A stretch of 64,000 bases of DNA from Psychrobacter sp. 4Bb. GTDB taxonomy: Bacteria > Pseudomonadota > Gammaproteobacteria > Pseudomonadales > Moraxellaceae. Of this stretch, positions 20,400 to 29,221 are shown in pieces. A program made the position numbers and the translations under genes. Every line of letters begins with the position of its first letter. Positions within the stretch are counted from its first letter, which is position 1. A model generated the notes under the pieces. It was not told the DNA's origin and ran no database searches. It worked only from the letters and a program-made list of their open reading frames with translations. The stretch lies in contig NZ_PJAS01000056.1 of assembly GCF_002836735.1 (NCBI RefSeq), positions 1 through 64,000 of the forward strand, written 5' to 3'.

Positions 20400-21632
20400 A
20401 TGTCTACCTCGTCTAATCTATCTACTTCATCCAGCCTGCCCTCCTCACGCTTTACCTTTTGGTTGGTTCTGTGTGCCATGATTCTGCTAGCAACCAATAT
20501 GCGTGCACCTATCGTCGCGCTAGGTTCTATCGCCCCAGTGGTAAAGGACGCGCTTGATATCTCTGAGTTTCAGATAGGCTGGCTAGGAGCAGTGCCTATG
20601 TTGAGCTTTGCCGTTGGTGCACTGATTTCCCCAACCATTGGTAAGCGATTCGGGCTAGAGAATACACTGATTGCCATGATTGGGCTATTGACGGTAGGGA
20701 TGATTATCCGTACTGCCATCCCGACATGGAGTGGGTTTTTAATTGGTACTTTATTGCTTACCCTCGCTATCGGCTTTGCTAATACTTTGGCAGCACCTGT
20801 TATTAAGCAGCGTACCCCGCAACATATTCCGCTGATTACAGGGTTGTTTAGTTTAACGATGACCACAGCAGCAGGTATCGTTGCAGGCGTCGTATTACCG
20901 TTATCTGAGCAAGTAGGTTGGCAGTGGGCATTAGGCGGTTGGACAATACTAGGTGTTTTTGCCTTTGTTATCTGGCTGTTCTTACGTGTACGTTTGGGTT
21001 CATCCAACCATCAAGCGGTTATCCCTGCGGCGTTAGGTTCTTCTGATATCTCTATGTGGCGCACCACCTTTGCTTGGCAGATTGCTATTTTTATGGGATT
21101 ACAGTCATTATTGTTTTACACCGTTGCCAGTTTTTTACCATCGATTTGGGTCAGTAAGGGACTATCTGCCGTCAGTGCTGGACAAATGGGTTCTGTATTT
21201 CAGTTTATGGCACCGGTTTCTATATTAAGTTTAACTTGGCTAGTCAATCGTGGCCGCCCTATTCAAGCATTGGCAGTATTTGCTGCTGTATTAAATGTCG
21301 TTGGTATATTGGGCGTCAGCTATCTATCGACTGATTTGGCATGGCTATGGTCAGGCATGATGGGCATGGGCTGTTCGGCGATTTTCACCTTAAGCATGAT
21401 GCTGTTCTCGATGCGTACTTATACGACCAATCAAGCCAGTGAGCTGTCTGGTATGGCTCAAGCAGTGGGTTATGTCATTGCGTTTTTTGGCCCATTGGGC
21501 ACAGGCTGGCTGCATGAAATGACTGGTAGCTGGAGTGTGCCACTTTTTATTATGTTGATACTGATGATTGTCAACGTCGTGATTGCTTGGCTTGTTAGTC
21601 GTCCAGTGATGGTCGATGGCAAATATATTTGA
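20400..21632 (+). CDS. MFS transporter, CynX/NimT-like
   Basis: 410 aa, 12 predicted helices, inner membrane. The N-terminal segment NMRAPIVALGSIAPVVKDAL in helix 1 is characteristic of the CynX/NimT branch of the major facilitator superfamily, which includes the cyanate transporter CynX. The substrate cannot be read from sequence, and no cyanase or carbonic anhydrase gene is adjacent. ATG 20400 has no clear SD. The gene appears to stand alone. Confidence 0.85.
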   Translation: MSTSSNLSTSSSLPSSRFTFWLVLCAMILLATNMRAPIVALGSIAPVVKDALDISEFQIGWLGAVPMLSFAVGALISPTIGKRFGLENTLIAMIGLLTVGMIIRTAIPTWSGFLIGTLLLTLAIGFANTLAAPVIKQRTPQHIPLITGLFSLTMTTAAGIVAGVVLPLSEQVGWQWALGGWTILGVFAFVIWLFLRVRLGSSNHQAVIPAALGSSDISMWRTTFAWQIAIFMGLQSLLFYTVASFLPSIWVSKGLSAVSAGQMGSVFQFMAPVSILSLTWLVNRGRPIQALAVFAAVLNVVGILGVSYLSTDLAWLWSGMMGMGCSAIFTLSMMLFSMRTYTTNQASELSGMAQAVGYVIAFFGPLGTGWLHEMTGSWSVPLFIMLILMIVNVVIAWLVSRPVMVDGKYI

Positions 21633-21943
21633 TTGCTATCAGCTTTCATTTCTATCAGTTTTTGTGGTCTACAAGGCTATGATTGCTAACGCGCAATAAA
21701 GCGGCCTTAAATTAACCTTAGGGCAATATAGGTCACTGTCTTATTTTGCTATAGTCAGTTCAATATAATTTAGATACTTAATATAAGCTGGATACTCAAT
21801 GTAATCTGGATAAAAGGAAGACGAGTAAAAGCACTACCAATCGTAGACTGAACGAGCCTGACGATTTATCCGACTGATACTGTATCTGGTTTAGATAGGA
21901 TTTGACTATACACTGGTTTGATTGCATATAGGACATAACACCC
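21633..21943. other. promoter region of the tesA-ybbA-ybbP operon
   Basis: Contains an extended -10 TGCTATAGT (21747-21755) and a TATAAT (21764-21769), both about 180 nt before the operon, and a TTGACT at 21902 nearer the gene. No gene is seen. Confidence 0.4.
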
Positions 21944-22798
21944 ATGATGAAATTTCCCTCACGTTTTGCTCAGCGCTTTCCTGCTATCGCTATGCTCGCG
22001 GTTGTAATGGCTATCAGTGGCTGTCAAAAAGAAGCTGAAACGACATCTGCTGATGATACGCAGAGTACCAGTACTGAAGCGACTAACAGTCAAGCCAGCA
22101 CTGCTCCAGTAGCAGCTGAAACCGCAGCAACAACTGATCAACAGGTCAAATCCTCATCACTTACTATTTTAGCGCTTGGTGACTCCCTGACAGAAGGTCT
22201 GGGAGTAGACAAAGACGACAACTATCCTGCTCAGTTAGAAGATCGTCTACAAGAGATGGGCTACGCTAATGCCAAGGTTATCAACTCAGGTCTAAGCGGT
22301 GAAACCAGTACTGGATTGGTCAATCGATTGGACTGGGTATCGCAAACCAAACCCGACATCACTATCTTGACTATCGGTGCTAACGATGCGATACGCGGTA
22401 TCGATGTAGCGACCATTGAAGCCAATATTCGTACTGCGGTTAAGCACCTGCAAGACAATGGTAGTGTCGTCATCTTAGGCGGTATGTCGATCTATGACAA
22501 TCTAGGCAGTGAATACGTCGCGGCATTCTCAGACATTTATCCTCGTGTTGCTAAAGACATGAACCTGACACTTATTCCGTTTTTCTTAGAAGGCGTTGGC
22601 GGTGACCGAGAGCTCAACCAAGCGGATGCGATTCATCCGACCAAAGAAGGCTACGAGATTATCGTTAATAACAATATCTTGCCTATTCTAGAGCCGAAGC
22701 TAGAAGAACTACAAGAGTTAAAAACAGCCGATACCGATAACACAGCTGCAACTGCTCAAGACAATACGACAAAAAATAAGACAAACGAGACTACTTAA
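21944..22798 (+). CDS. tesA: SGNH-hydrolase lipoprotein (TesA-like arylesterase)
   Basis: 284 aa lipoprotein. Signal with lipobox Cys27 (AISGC), then an S/T/A linker to about residue 72 and the SGNH/GDSL fold: block I ALGDSLTEG with nucleophile S81, block II glycine in NSGLSGET, block III GANDAIRG, and block V DAIHPTKEGY with the Asp/His pair. It hydrolyses short acyl esters or thioesters. E. coli TesA is soluble and periplasmic; here it is lipid-anchored. The tail is N/T/K-rich. It sits 12 nt before ybbA, the widespread tesA-ybbA-ybbP arrangement. Confidence 0.93.
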   Translation: MMKFPSRFAQRFPAIAMLAVVMAISGCQKEAETTSADDTQSTSTEATNSQASTAPVAAETAATTDQQVKSSSLTILALGDSLTEGLGVDKDDNYPAQLEDRLQEMGYANAKVINSGLSGETSTGLVNRLDWVSQTKPDITILTIGANDAIRGIDVATIEANIRTAVKHLQDNGSVVILGGMSIYDNLGSEYVAAFSDIYPRVAKDMNLTLIPFFLEGVGGDRELNQADAIHPTKEGYEIIVNNNILPILEPKLEELQELKTADTDNTAATAQDNTTKNKTNETT

Positions 22799-22810
22799 CG
22801 AGACACTGTA

Positions 22811-23530
22811 ATGACATCATCATCTTCGACTGCCACAGCAACGCCACAAGCAGACGCTAAGACACAAGCACTACTGACCGCCTCACAGTTAAATAAAACC
22901 GTACAAGTCGGTGAGCAAAAGCTGTCCATCATCAAAGACGTAGATATTTATGTCAATGCGGGCGAGTTTGTTGTCATCATGGGTAAATCAGGTTCGGGTA
23001 AATCTACTTTGTTAGGCTTACTCGCAGCATTAGACTATCCCGATAGCGGTACGGTATCGCTGGCAGGTCAAATGCTTAGCAGTCTTGACGAAGATGCGCT
23101 AGCCGTCATACGTCAGCAGGATATGGGCTTTGTCTTTCAGTCGTTTCACCTATTGCCCACACTGACCGTCGCTGAAAATATTGCCTTTCCACTTGATATT
23201 GCCAGACGTCCAAATCCAGCACGGATAGACGAGCTGATAGATGCGGTCGACTTAGGTCATAGACGTAACAGCTTACCCAATCAATTATCAGGTGGTGAGC
23301 AGCAGCGTACAGCAGTAGCACGTGCGCTAGTATCGCACCCAAAGATTGTGTTTGCTGATGAGCCAACGGGCAATTTAGATGAGCAAAATGCCGATCAAGT
23401 TATGCAGCTGCTATTGGACTTACGCCAACAGGTTGGCTCAGCACTGGTGGTCGTGACTCACGATCCTGCACTTGCCGAGATGGCAGATCGCGTCATCACT
23501 ATGCATGACGGCCGCATTGTACCTACATGA
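22811..23530 (+). CDS. ybbA: ABC transporter ATP-binding protein YbbA
   Basis: 239 aa LolD/MacB-type ATPase. Walker A GKSGSGKST, Q-loop FQSFHLLPTLTV, signature LSGGEQQR, Walker B VFADEPTGNLDE, H-loop VVTHD. It partners the FtsX-like permease YbbP, encoded 19 nt downstream, and the upstream lipase. The complex is thought to extract hydrophobic compounds from the inner membrane for hydrolysis by TesA; that role is family-level inference. Confidence 0.95.
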   Translation: MTSSSSTATATPQADAKTQALLTASQLNKTVQVGEQKLSIIKDVDIYVNAGEFVVIMGKSGSGKSTLLGLLAALDYPDSGTVSLAGQMLSSLDEDALAVIRQQDMGFVFQSFHLLPTLTVAENIAFPLDIARRPNPARIDELIDAVDLGHRRNSLPNQLSGGEQQRTAVARALVSHPKIVFADEPTGNLDEQNADQVMQLLLDLRQQVGSALVVVTHDPALAEMADRVITMHDGRIVPT

Positions 23531-23549
23531 ATAACTGGATTGTATCTTA

Positions 23550-26192
23550 ATGAATAGTAAGCCCACAGACAACAAATTGCCTGATACAAAAAAGACTGCT
23601 ACCAGTATGCATCAAGAGTCCAGTTATCCTAGCGGCATTCTTAGTCAACTATTTACCCGTACTCTAGGTTTTCAAACTCTAGGCTCGCAAGCACTCAGCC
23701 GTAGCTGGTGGCAGCGCTGGGTGTATCCCGTGTTGTTTCTAATGACCTTGACCTTATCACTTGCAACTTACCTGACTCTCGACTCGGTGCAGCAGTCTGT
23801 CGATAGCTACATCAATGACAATCAGCGCGCACTCGTTGGTGGGGATCTAATCCTAAACAGTAAGCAAGACTGGCCAAGCGAAGTATTGTCACAGGTAGAA
23901 ACTATCCCTAATACACAGATCGTGTATGACTATCAATTTAGCGCCATGCTGGTCAATGATGAGCAAACACTGCTTGCCAGCGTCAAAGCCGTCTCGCCGT
24001 CGTATCCCCTATACGGCACAGCGGAGCTTGCCTCAGGACAGCCACTGTGGGATCAGCTAACATCTGACAGTGTGATCGTCGCACCAGAAGTGCTCAGTAG
24101 TCTACAGGCCGATGTCGGCGACCGTATCACCATTGGCGATGCGCAGTTCACGATTAGTGATGTACTAACCAAAGAGCCTGACCGTCCGCTGACCACCTTT
24201 GGTTTCGGTGGGCGTGTGTTGATGAAACAAGATGCCTTAGAGGCGACCAATCTACTCGGTCAACGTAGCCGCATAAACTATCGTATCGAGATGGCAGGCG
24301 ATCCAGAGCTGATAACCACGCAGCGTGAGCAGCTTACAGAGATCCTGACCAATTATCCTGATATCGAGCTATCTGATGCTGAGTCCGCAGATACCTCGGT
24401 TTCGCGTATCTCTGATAATGTGCTGATGTTTTTAAAACTGCTAGTCATCGCGGTGTTACTACTATCTGCGGTCGCCATGTACGGCGTCATTAGTGCGTTT
24501 GTCAGCAAGCAGCAGTCCAATAACGCGATTCGCTTGGCGCTCGGCGAGCCACTTGGCTCACTCAAGCGTAGCTACTATCAGCTACTTATCGTCACGACTG
24601 TCATTGCTTGTATCGCAGCGGTTACCCTTAGTCTGGGCTTACTCAAAATTGGTCAGCCGTATCTGGTCGCTATATTGCCTGCCGACGTTGGTCTAGCCAT
24701 CAATCCAATCAGTGCGATTAAAACCATTGTGATTGCTTTAGCCCTGACGCTACTGATTGCGCAGCGTGGTCTAAGCGCACTTAACACGACCAAACCCGCT
24801 ACCCTACTCAATCAAGGGGCGAGCACGCAAACACAAAGCTTGCCTTGGTATCGACGCGTACCGTTACTATGGTATGGCTTGGTGCTGGCAGGGCTGTATG
24901 CTTTCTTTGCTTATGAAGTGGGTTCGCTGTCATTAGGCGCACAGTTATTGGGCGGCTTGATTGGCTTTGTGGCGATATTTTGGCTATTGGCACGTGGGTG
25001 GCTCTGGCTGCTCAACAAGTTGGCAAGTAATACCAAGGTCAGTTGGATGCAGCGTATCTCCATTCATAATCTGGCGCGTAAAGGCAACCAATCAGCGTTA
25101 TTCTTTGTCACCTTATCACTATCGGTGGCGGTGCTGACGCTTATCACCACACTCAATCACAGTATCAATGCGCAGTTTATCAATGCTTATCCTGAAGACG
25201 CGCCTAATCTGTTTTTGCTCGATGTGCAGAGCGATCAGCATGACGATATTGATGCAATCATTGGAGCGCCTGTCACTTATTATCCCGTCATTCGTGCCCG
25301 TGTGGAAACGGCAAATGATGTGGCGGCAAAAGATATCGAGCCTGCTGATGGGTTTGATGATCCCACGCGTGTCTTTAACTTGAGCTATGCAGATACGGTC
25401 ATGGAGACAGAATACATCACTGAATCGCTCACAGATGATGCGCTATATACCCCTATCGATGCGACAAATGAGCAAATCAAACCTTTATCTATCTTGGACA
25501 CTGCCGCAGGTATGCTCAATGTCGGTATGGGTGATCAGGTACGTTTTAACATTCAAGGTATCGAAATCATCGGGCAGATTACCAGTATTCGCACGCGCTA
25601 TGAGCGTGGCCCAAGTCCGTATTTTTACTTCTTGTTTGAGCCGTCGGTGCTGTCCGCCGCCCCGCAGATTCAGTTTGCTACTGCCCACGTATCAGAAGAT
25701 GCCATTCCAGAACTGCAAGGCAAGCTGGTACGCGAGTTCCCTGCTGTCACTACGATTGATGGCACTGCTATCGCCAAGCAAATCCAAGAGTTGGTGGTAC
25801 AAATGAGCCGCTTGGTCTATGTGTTTACCTTACTTGCCCTACTCACTGGCGTCATGGTGCTGATCAGCTCGCTACTGTCTACCTCACAAGATCGCATGAA
25901 AGACAGCGCGTCATTTAGACTGCTCGGTATGCAAAAGCGGGACTTGTATATGCTCAATATCTTAGAGCTGGGTGTGCTTGGTATTAGTGCGGCGACCTTT
26001 GCCGTTGTGATCGCCAGCGTTGGCGCATGGGCAGCAATCACGCAATGGTTTAATCTACAATTTAGTGTGCCGTGGACGAGCTTGGCGATTGGCGGTGCAG
26101 CATTAATCGTGTTGCTGTTTGCCATTGCTATTATTTATGTGAGATTGGTGATTGGGCGCGGAATTATGGCAAGAGTAAGGGCGATGATTTAG
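23550..26192 (+). CDS. ybbP: FtsX-like ABC permease YbbP
   Basis: 880 aa inner-membrane protein of the MacB/FtsX superfamily. The first helix (about 53-75) follows a longer than usual cytoplasmic N-terminus. Then come a large periplasmic domain, a first FtsX helix block (about 290-450), a second periplasmic domain, and a second FtsX block (about 755-875) with the RLLGMQKRDLYMLN coupling segment. Third gene of tesA-ybbA-ybbP. It is 75 aa longer than the E. coli protein. A long inverted repeat begins 122 nt after the stop. Confidence 0.93.
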   Translation: MNSKPTDNKLPDTKKTATSMHQESSYPSGILSQLFTRTLGFQTLGSQALSRSWWQRWVYPVLFLMTLTLSLATYLTLDSVQQSVDSYINDNQRALVGGDLILNSKQDWPSEVLSQVETIPNTQIVYDYQFSAMLVNDEQTLLASVKAVSPSYPLYGTAELASGQPLWDQLTSDSVIVAPEVLSSLQADVGDRITIGDAQFTISDVLTKEPDRPLTTFGFGGRVLMKQDALEATNLLGQRSRINYRIEMAGDPELITTQREQLTEILTNYPDIELSDAESADTSVSRISDNVLMFLKLLVIAVLLLSAVAMYGVISAFVSKQQSNNAIRLALGEPLGSLKRSYYQLLIVTTVIACIAAVTLSLGLLKIGQPYLVAILPADVGLAINPISAIKTIVIALALTLLIAQRGLSALNTTKPATLLNQGASTQTQSLPWYRRVPLLWYGLVLAGLYAFFAYEVGSLSLGAQLLGGLIGFVAIFWLLARGWLWLLNKLASNTKVSWMQRISIHNLARKGNQSALFFVTLSLSVAVLTLITTLNHSINAQFINAYPEDAPNLFLLDVQSDQHDDIDAIIGAPVTYYPVIRARVETANDVAAKDIEPADGFDDPTRVFNLSYADTVMETEYITESLTDDALYTPIDATNEQIKPLSILDTAAGMLNVGMGDQVRFNIQGIEIIGQITSIRTRYERGPSPYFYFLFEPSVLSAAPQIQFATAHVSEDAIPELQGKLVREFPAVTTIDGTAIAKQIQELVVQMSRLVYVFTLLALLTGVMVLISSLLSTSQDRMKDSASFRLLGMQKRDLYMLNILELGVLGISAATFAVVIASVGAWAAITQWFNLQFSVPWTSLAIGGAALIVLLFAIAIIYVRLVIGRGIMARVRAMI

Positions 26193-26314
26193 TGAGTTGA
26201 TGTTGAAGATTTTGTTGTAACGAAAATATGTTTAGTGCATGTAACCAATATCTCGTGTATTATTGTATTTAAATGTAGATTAAATATTACAATATTTTAC
26301 ATATTTCTATATCT

Positions 26315-26378
26315 TGTCATCACCTGAATAGGATAGAATAAATGCAAGCATTTATTCTATCCTATTCAGGTGATGACA
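26315..26378. repeat. 31-bp perfect inverted repeat
   Basis: The arm 26315-26345 (starting TGTCATCACCTGAATAGG) is repeated exactly in inverted form at 26348-26378, separated by AA. There are no mismatches across 62 bases. It could fold as a very stable hairpin, end ybbP transcription (a short T run lies 4 nt beyond), or be a MITE-like or attachment remnant. No target-site duplication or transposase is visible. Confidence 0.9.
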
Positions 26379-26564
26379 TAGTTTTTCATGCCTTTCATCT
26401 TATTTATCTTTTATAAATCAATATCTTATACATCACTAAAATTTATATTCTGATAATGATTTTTTCTAATATAGAGGTTAGTTATTACTATCTATATACA
26501 TTAACTCCTTGTTAATCCTTAATATTACAGTTACGATACCTTAGAAATAAAGCTGTGCTCATTA

Positions 26565-26582
26565 TCATAATATGAGTATAAT
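26565..26582 (+). promoter_or_regulatory. -10 element and overlapping palindrome before the island operon
   Basis: TATAAT at 26577-26582 lies 29 nt before the first island gene. Immediately upstream TCATA-A-TATGA (26565-26575) is a perfect 11-bp palindrome in the -35/-10 spacer, where a repressor would act. No good -35 is seen. Confidence 0.45.
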
Positions 26583-26610
26583 ATCCGACCATTAAAAATT
26601 AGAGGTTTCT

Positions 26611-26835
26611 ATGATAGGAGATATTTTTAGAAAACTAGTAAATTCAAGTGCTGAAAATCTTTCTATTCTAGAAATCGAAGAGAAAGTAAGAAGTACTAAG
26701 AATTTAGAAGTGATACCATTTACTAAATCCGAGAATAGTCTTGTTCCTGCAAGAGGGAATGTTTTTGATTATAAAAAAATGACTACTAGTGATATTAATG
26801 ATGCGCTTGACGAGTACGTTTTTATAGAGTGTTAG
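26611..26835 (+). CDS. small protein of unknown function, first gene of the island operon
   Basis: 74 aa (MIGDIFRKLVNSSAENLS...), no transmembrane segment, acidic C-terminal half. AGAGG lies 6 nt before ATG 26611, and a promoter-like TATAAT 29 nt before that. The stop is 4 nt before the next gene, so the two are co-transcribed. Codon use is AT-rich, unlike the flanking core genes, which suggests acquisition. I do not recognise a family. Size and position resemble an antitoxin or small regulator, but that is speculation. Confidence 0.65.
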   Translation: MIGDIFRKLVNSSAENLSILEIEEKVRSTKNLEVIPFTKSENSLVPARGNVFDYKKMTTSDINDALDEYVFIEC

Positions 26836-26839
26836 ATTA

Positions 26840-27505
26840 ATGACAGTGACTAATGAAGATGAAGTCTACAAATTTTATAATGAAACATTTAAGTACTTAT
26901 ACGCTGATTTAGTTGCAACCATTGGAGAGAAAAGCGAGCAAGTATCATTCGAACTGCAAGCATGCTTAAGCCATTTAGTTGTTGCTAAAACCACTACTTG
27001 TCTTGAGACAGCTACAAAGAACTATGACAAGGCACACGGTCATCTAGTTAGGGCGTCTTTAGACTGCGCAAAATTGATATGGATTGAACTACGTAAAAGA
27101 GCTAAAGACTTTTCTAGTGATGCAGACTTGATGCAACTTGGACATAATTCTACAATGGATGGTTGTTATAAATTACTCAAAGAATCTGAAGAATTTGCTA
27201 AAAAAGCTCGAAGAGCAGAAGTAACGAACACAGGTGTAAACCCTGAAGACACAATTATTCTGTGGTATCAATCTATTGAGGCTTTAAATAAATTTTTGGA
27301 TTTATTTGTAGCAAGCAAAGTGAGTTCTATTAAAAAGGTTAGAAAAACCAAGACTTTTAAAGATAGATTATGGGATATATTAGTAGCTTTTGTTATAGGT
27401 ATGATTGTTACACTATTAGCTGGTTATGCATCGGGAAGTTTTGAACTAAAAAAACCAGATTTCTTAGTAAATTTTTTATACTCTCAAACGACTGTACAAA
27501 AGTAA
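26840..27505 (+). CDS. helical protein with C-terminal membrane anchor, unknown function
   Basis: 221 aa. Residues about 1-170 are predicted helical and charged, including AHGHLVRASLDCAKLIW, a pattern reminiscent of HEPN-type helical bundles (weak resemblance only; no clean RxxxxH motif). A basic patch (KKVRKTKTFKDR) precedes one membrane helix at about 178-197, leaving a short C-terminal tail. The topology is a cytoplasmic domain tethered to the inner membrane, as in several abortive-infection effectors. AT-rich composition. It follows the 74-aa gene by 4 nt. Function unknown. Confidence 0.7.
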   Translation: MTVTNEDEVYKFYNETFKYLYADLVATIGEKSEQVSFELQACLSHLVVAKTTTCLETATKNYDKAHGHLVRASLDCAKLIWIELRKRAKDFSSDADLMQLGHNSTMDGCYKLLKESEEFAKKARRAEVTNTGVNPEDTIILWYQSIEALNKFLDLFVASKVSSIKKVRKTKTFKDRLWDILVAFVIGMIVTLLAGYASGSFELKKPDFLVNFLYSQTTVQK

Positions 27506-27646
27506 GTTTCTTCAAACGTAGTACTCATAACTATTATAGACTGTTTTATTGGTCCAAACATTTGTTACTTTTAACCAGATCTACCTAGCAAACTTTTGTT
27601 TAAATTTATATTTCGTTACATTCACAATTAAGATTTGGAAATTTTG

Positions 27647-27675
27647 CGCCCCTATTCATTTAGCGGGCGTTTTTT
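27647..27675 (+). terminator. probable terminator of the island operon
   Basis: CGCCC (27647-27651) pairs with GGGCG (27665-27669) over a 13-nt loop, followed by six T. Confidence 0.55.
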
Positions 27676-27743
27676 ATTTACTTGACGTACAAACAGATAA
27701 GACAATATCAACACTACTGCGTGCTTACCTTACCCCCACCATT

Positions 27744-27752
27744 TGCTATACT
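27744..27752 (+). promoter_or_regulatory. extended -10 promoter for avtA
   Basis: TGCTATACT, 61 nt before the avtA start, with a partial -35 TTACCT at 27725-27730. Confidence 0.45.
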
Positions 27753-27813
27753 AGCCCCACTTTATCGGTTAAATACCCACTTATAACACCCTCCCAAACA
27801 GCATGGTAGCCTT

Positions 27814-29151
27814 ATGAAATTCTCAAAGTTCGGTCAAAAATTTACCCAGCCCACTGGCATTTCACAATTGATGGACGATTTGGGCGACGCGCTAAAAAGC
27901 GATCAGCCAGTCAACATGCTGGGCGGTGGTAATCCTGCCAAAATTGATGCTGTCAATGAGTTGTTTTTGGAGACCTATAAGGCGCTGGGCGTTGATAACG
28001 ACGCAGGCGTACCCAACAGTAGCGCGATTATTAGCATGGCGAACTACTCTAATCCGCAAGGTGATGCCGCCTTTATTGATGCGTTGGTTGGCTTCTTTAA
28101 CCGTCATTATGATTGGAATCTTACTTCAGAAAACATTGCCCTGACCAATGGCTCACAGAATGCGTTTTTCTATCTGTTTAATCTGTTTGGCGGTGCGTTC
28201 GTTGATGAAAATAGTCAAGATGAGAATAGCGAGTCTATCGACAAGTCCATTCTACTGCCATTGACCCCTGAGTATATTGGCTATAGCGATGTGCATGTGG
28301 AAGGTCAGCATTTCACCGCGGTATTACCGCATATCGATGAAGTGACGCATGATGGCGAGGAAGGTTTCTTTAAATATCGTGTGGATTTTGACGCGTTAGA
28401 GAACTTGTCCGCACTAAAAGAAGGTCGTATCGGCGCGATTTGCTGCTCACGCCCGACCAATCCAACTGGTAACGTGCTGACTGATGACGAAATGGCGCAT
28501 TTGGCTGAGATTGCCAAACGCTATGACATACCGCTGATTATCGATAACGCCTACGGCATGCCCTTCCCCAATATCATCTACTCTGACGCGCACCTGAATT
28601 GGGATAACAATACGATTCTTTGCTTTAGCCTGTCAAAGATTGGTTTGCCTGGTATGCGTACTGGTATTATCGTGGCCGATGCCAAAGTAATCGAAGCGGT
28701 CAGTGCGATGAATGCCGTGGTCAATCTAGCACCGACACGCTTTGGTGCAGCGATTGCCACGCCATTGGTAGAAAACGATCGTATTAAGCAATTATCTGAT
28801 AACGACATCAAGCCGTTTTATCAAAAGCAGGCGACACTCGCGGTGAAGCTATTAAAAGAAGCCTTGGGCGATTATCCTTTGGTCATTCATAAGCCTGAAG
28901 GCGCGATATTTTTATGGTTATGGTTTAAAGACTTGCCGATTAGCACGCTGGATCTATACGAGCGCCTAAAAGAGAAAGGCACGCTTATTGTGCCAAGTGA
29001 GTACTTCTTCCCCGGTGTCGATGTCAGCGATTATCAGCATGCGCACGAATGTATCCGTATGAGTATCGCGGCTGACGAGCAGACACTGACTGATGGTATT
29101 CAAGCCATTGGTGAAGTCGTACGTGAGCTGTATGATGAAGCCAAAAAATAA
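27814..29151 (+). CDS. avtA: valine--pyruvate aminotransferase
   Basis: PLP-dependent fold-type I aminotransferase, 445 aa, exchanging amino groups between valine/2-oxoisovalerate and alanine/pyruvate. The N-terminus FSKFGQKFTQPTGISQLM and MLGGGNPA are typical of AvtA. The PLP lysine is in SLSKIGLPGMRTG, with the phosphate-binding Arg following, and CCSRPTNPTGNVLT contacts the substrate. A short insertion (about 135-150, ENSQDENSES) is acidic and probably a surface loop. Monocistronic. Confidence 0.93.
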   Translation: MKFSKFGQKFTQPTGISQLMDDLGDALKSDQPVNMLGGGNPAKIDAVNELFLETYKALGVDNDAGVPNSSAIISMANYSNPQGDAAFIDALVGFFNRHYDWNLTSENIALTNGSQNAFFYLFNLFGGAFVDENSQDENSESIDKSILLPLTPEYIGYSDVHVEGQHFTAVLPHIDEVTHDGEEGFFKYRVDFDALENLSALKEGRIGAICCSRPTNPTGNVLTDDEMAHLAEIAKRYDIPLIIDNAYGMPFPNIIYSDAHLNWDNNTILCFSLSKIGLPGMRTGIIVADAKVIEAVSAMNAVVNLAPTRFGAAIATPLVENDRIKQLSDNDIKPFYQKQATLAVKLLKEALGDYPLVIHKPEGAIFLWLWFKDLPISTLDLYERLKEKGTLIVPSEYFFPGVDVSDYQHAHECIRMSIAADEQTLTDGIQAIGEVVRELYDEAKK

Positions 29152-29190
29152 GATGAGCTGCTAGAATTATAAATTTAAATAGCAAAACGA

Positions 29191-29221
29191 AAAAACGGAC
29201 TAATTAATAGTCCGTTTTTTT
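29191..29221. terminator. bidirectional terminator after avtA
   Basis: ACGGACTA (29195-29202) and TAGTCCGT (29208-29215) form a perfect 8-bp stem with an ATTAA loop, flanked by an A run and a T run. The stop codon of the minus-strand gene lies in this loop. Confidence 0.88.

Larger units (their letters stand above)
26193..26610. other. AT-rich boundary region between ybbP and the island operon
   Basis: Much more AT-rich than the flanking genes. Besides the 31-bp inverted repeat it has a small hairpin ATTAAC/GTTAAT (26500-26516) and the island promoter. No coding frame is supported. Confidence 0.6.
27506..27813. other. spacer between the island operon and avtA
   Basis: Holds the terminator at 27647 and an extended -10 promoter at 27744. 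An 86-codon frame from a TTG has no SD and overlaps both signals; I do not call it. Confidence 0.55.

Noticed and set aside
26315..26378. Insertion sequence or transposon end
   Set aside because: No transposase, no flanking target duplication, and the two arms are adjacent and do not enclose a gene.
26840..27505. Firm HEPN-RNase call for the 221-aa protein
   Set aside because: The resemblance is only a helical pattern; there is no convincing RxxxxH catalytic motif.
27549..27809. 86-codon frame before avtA
   Set aside because: TTG start with no SD, and it spans a terminator and the avtA promoter.
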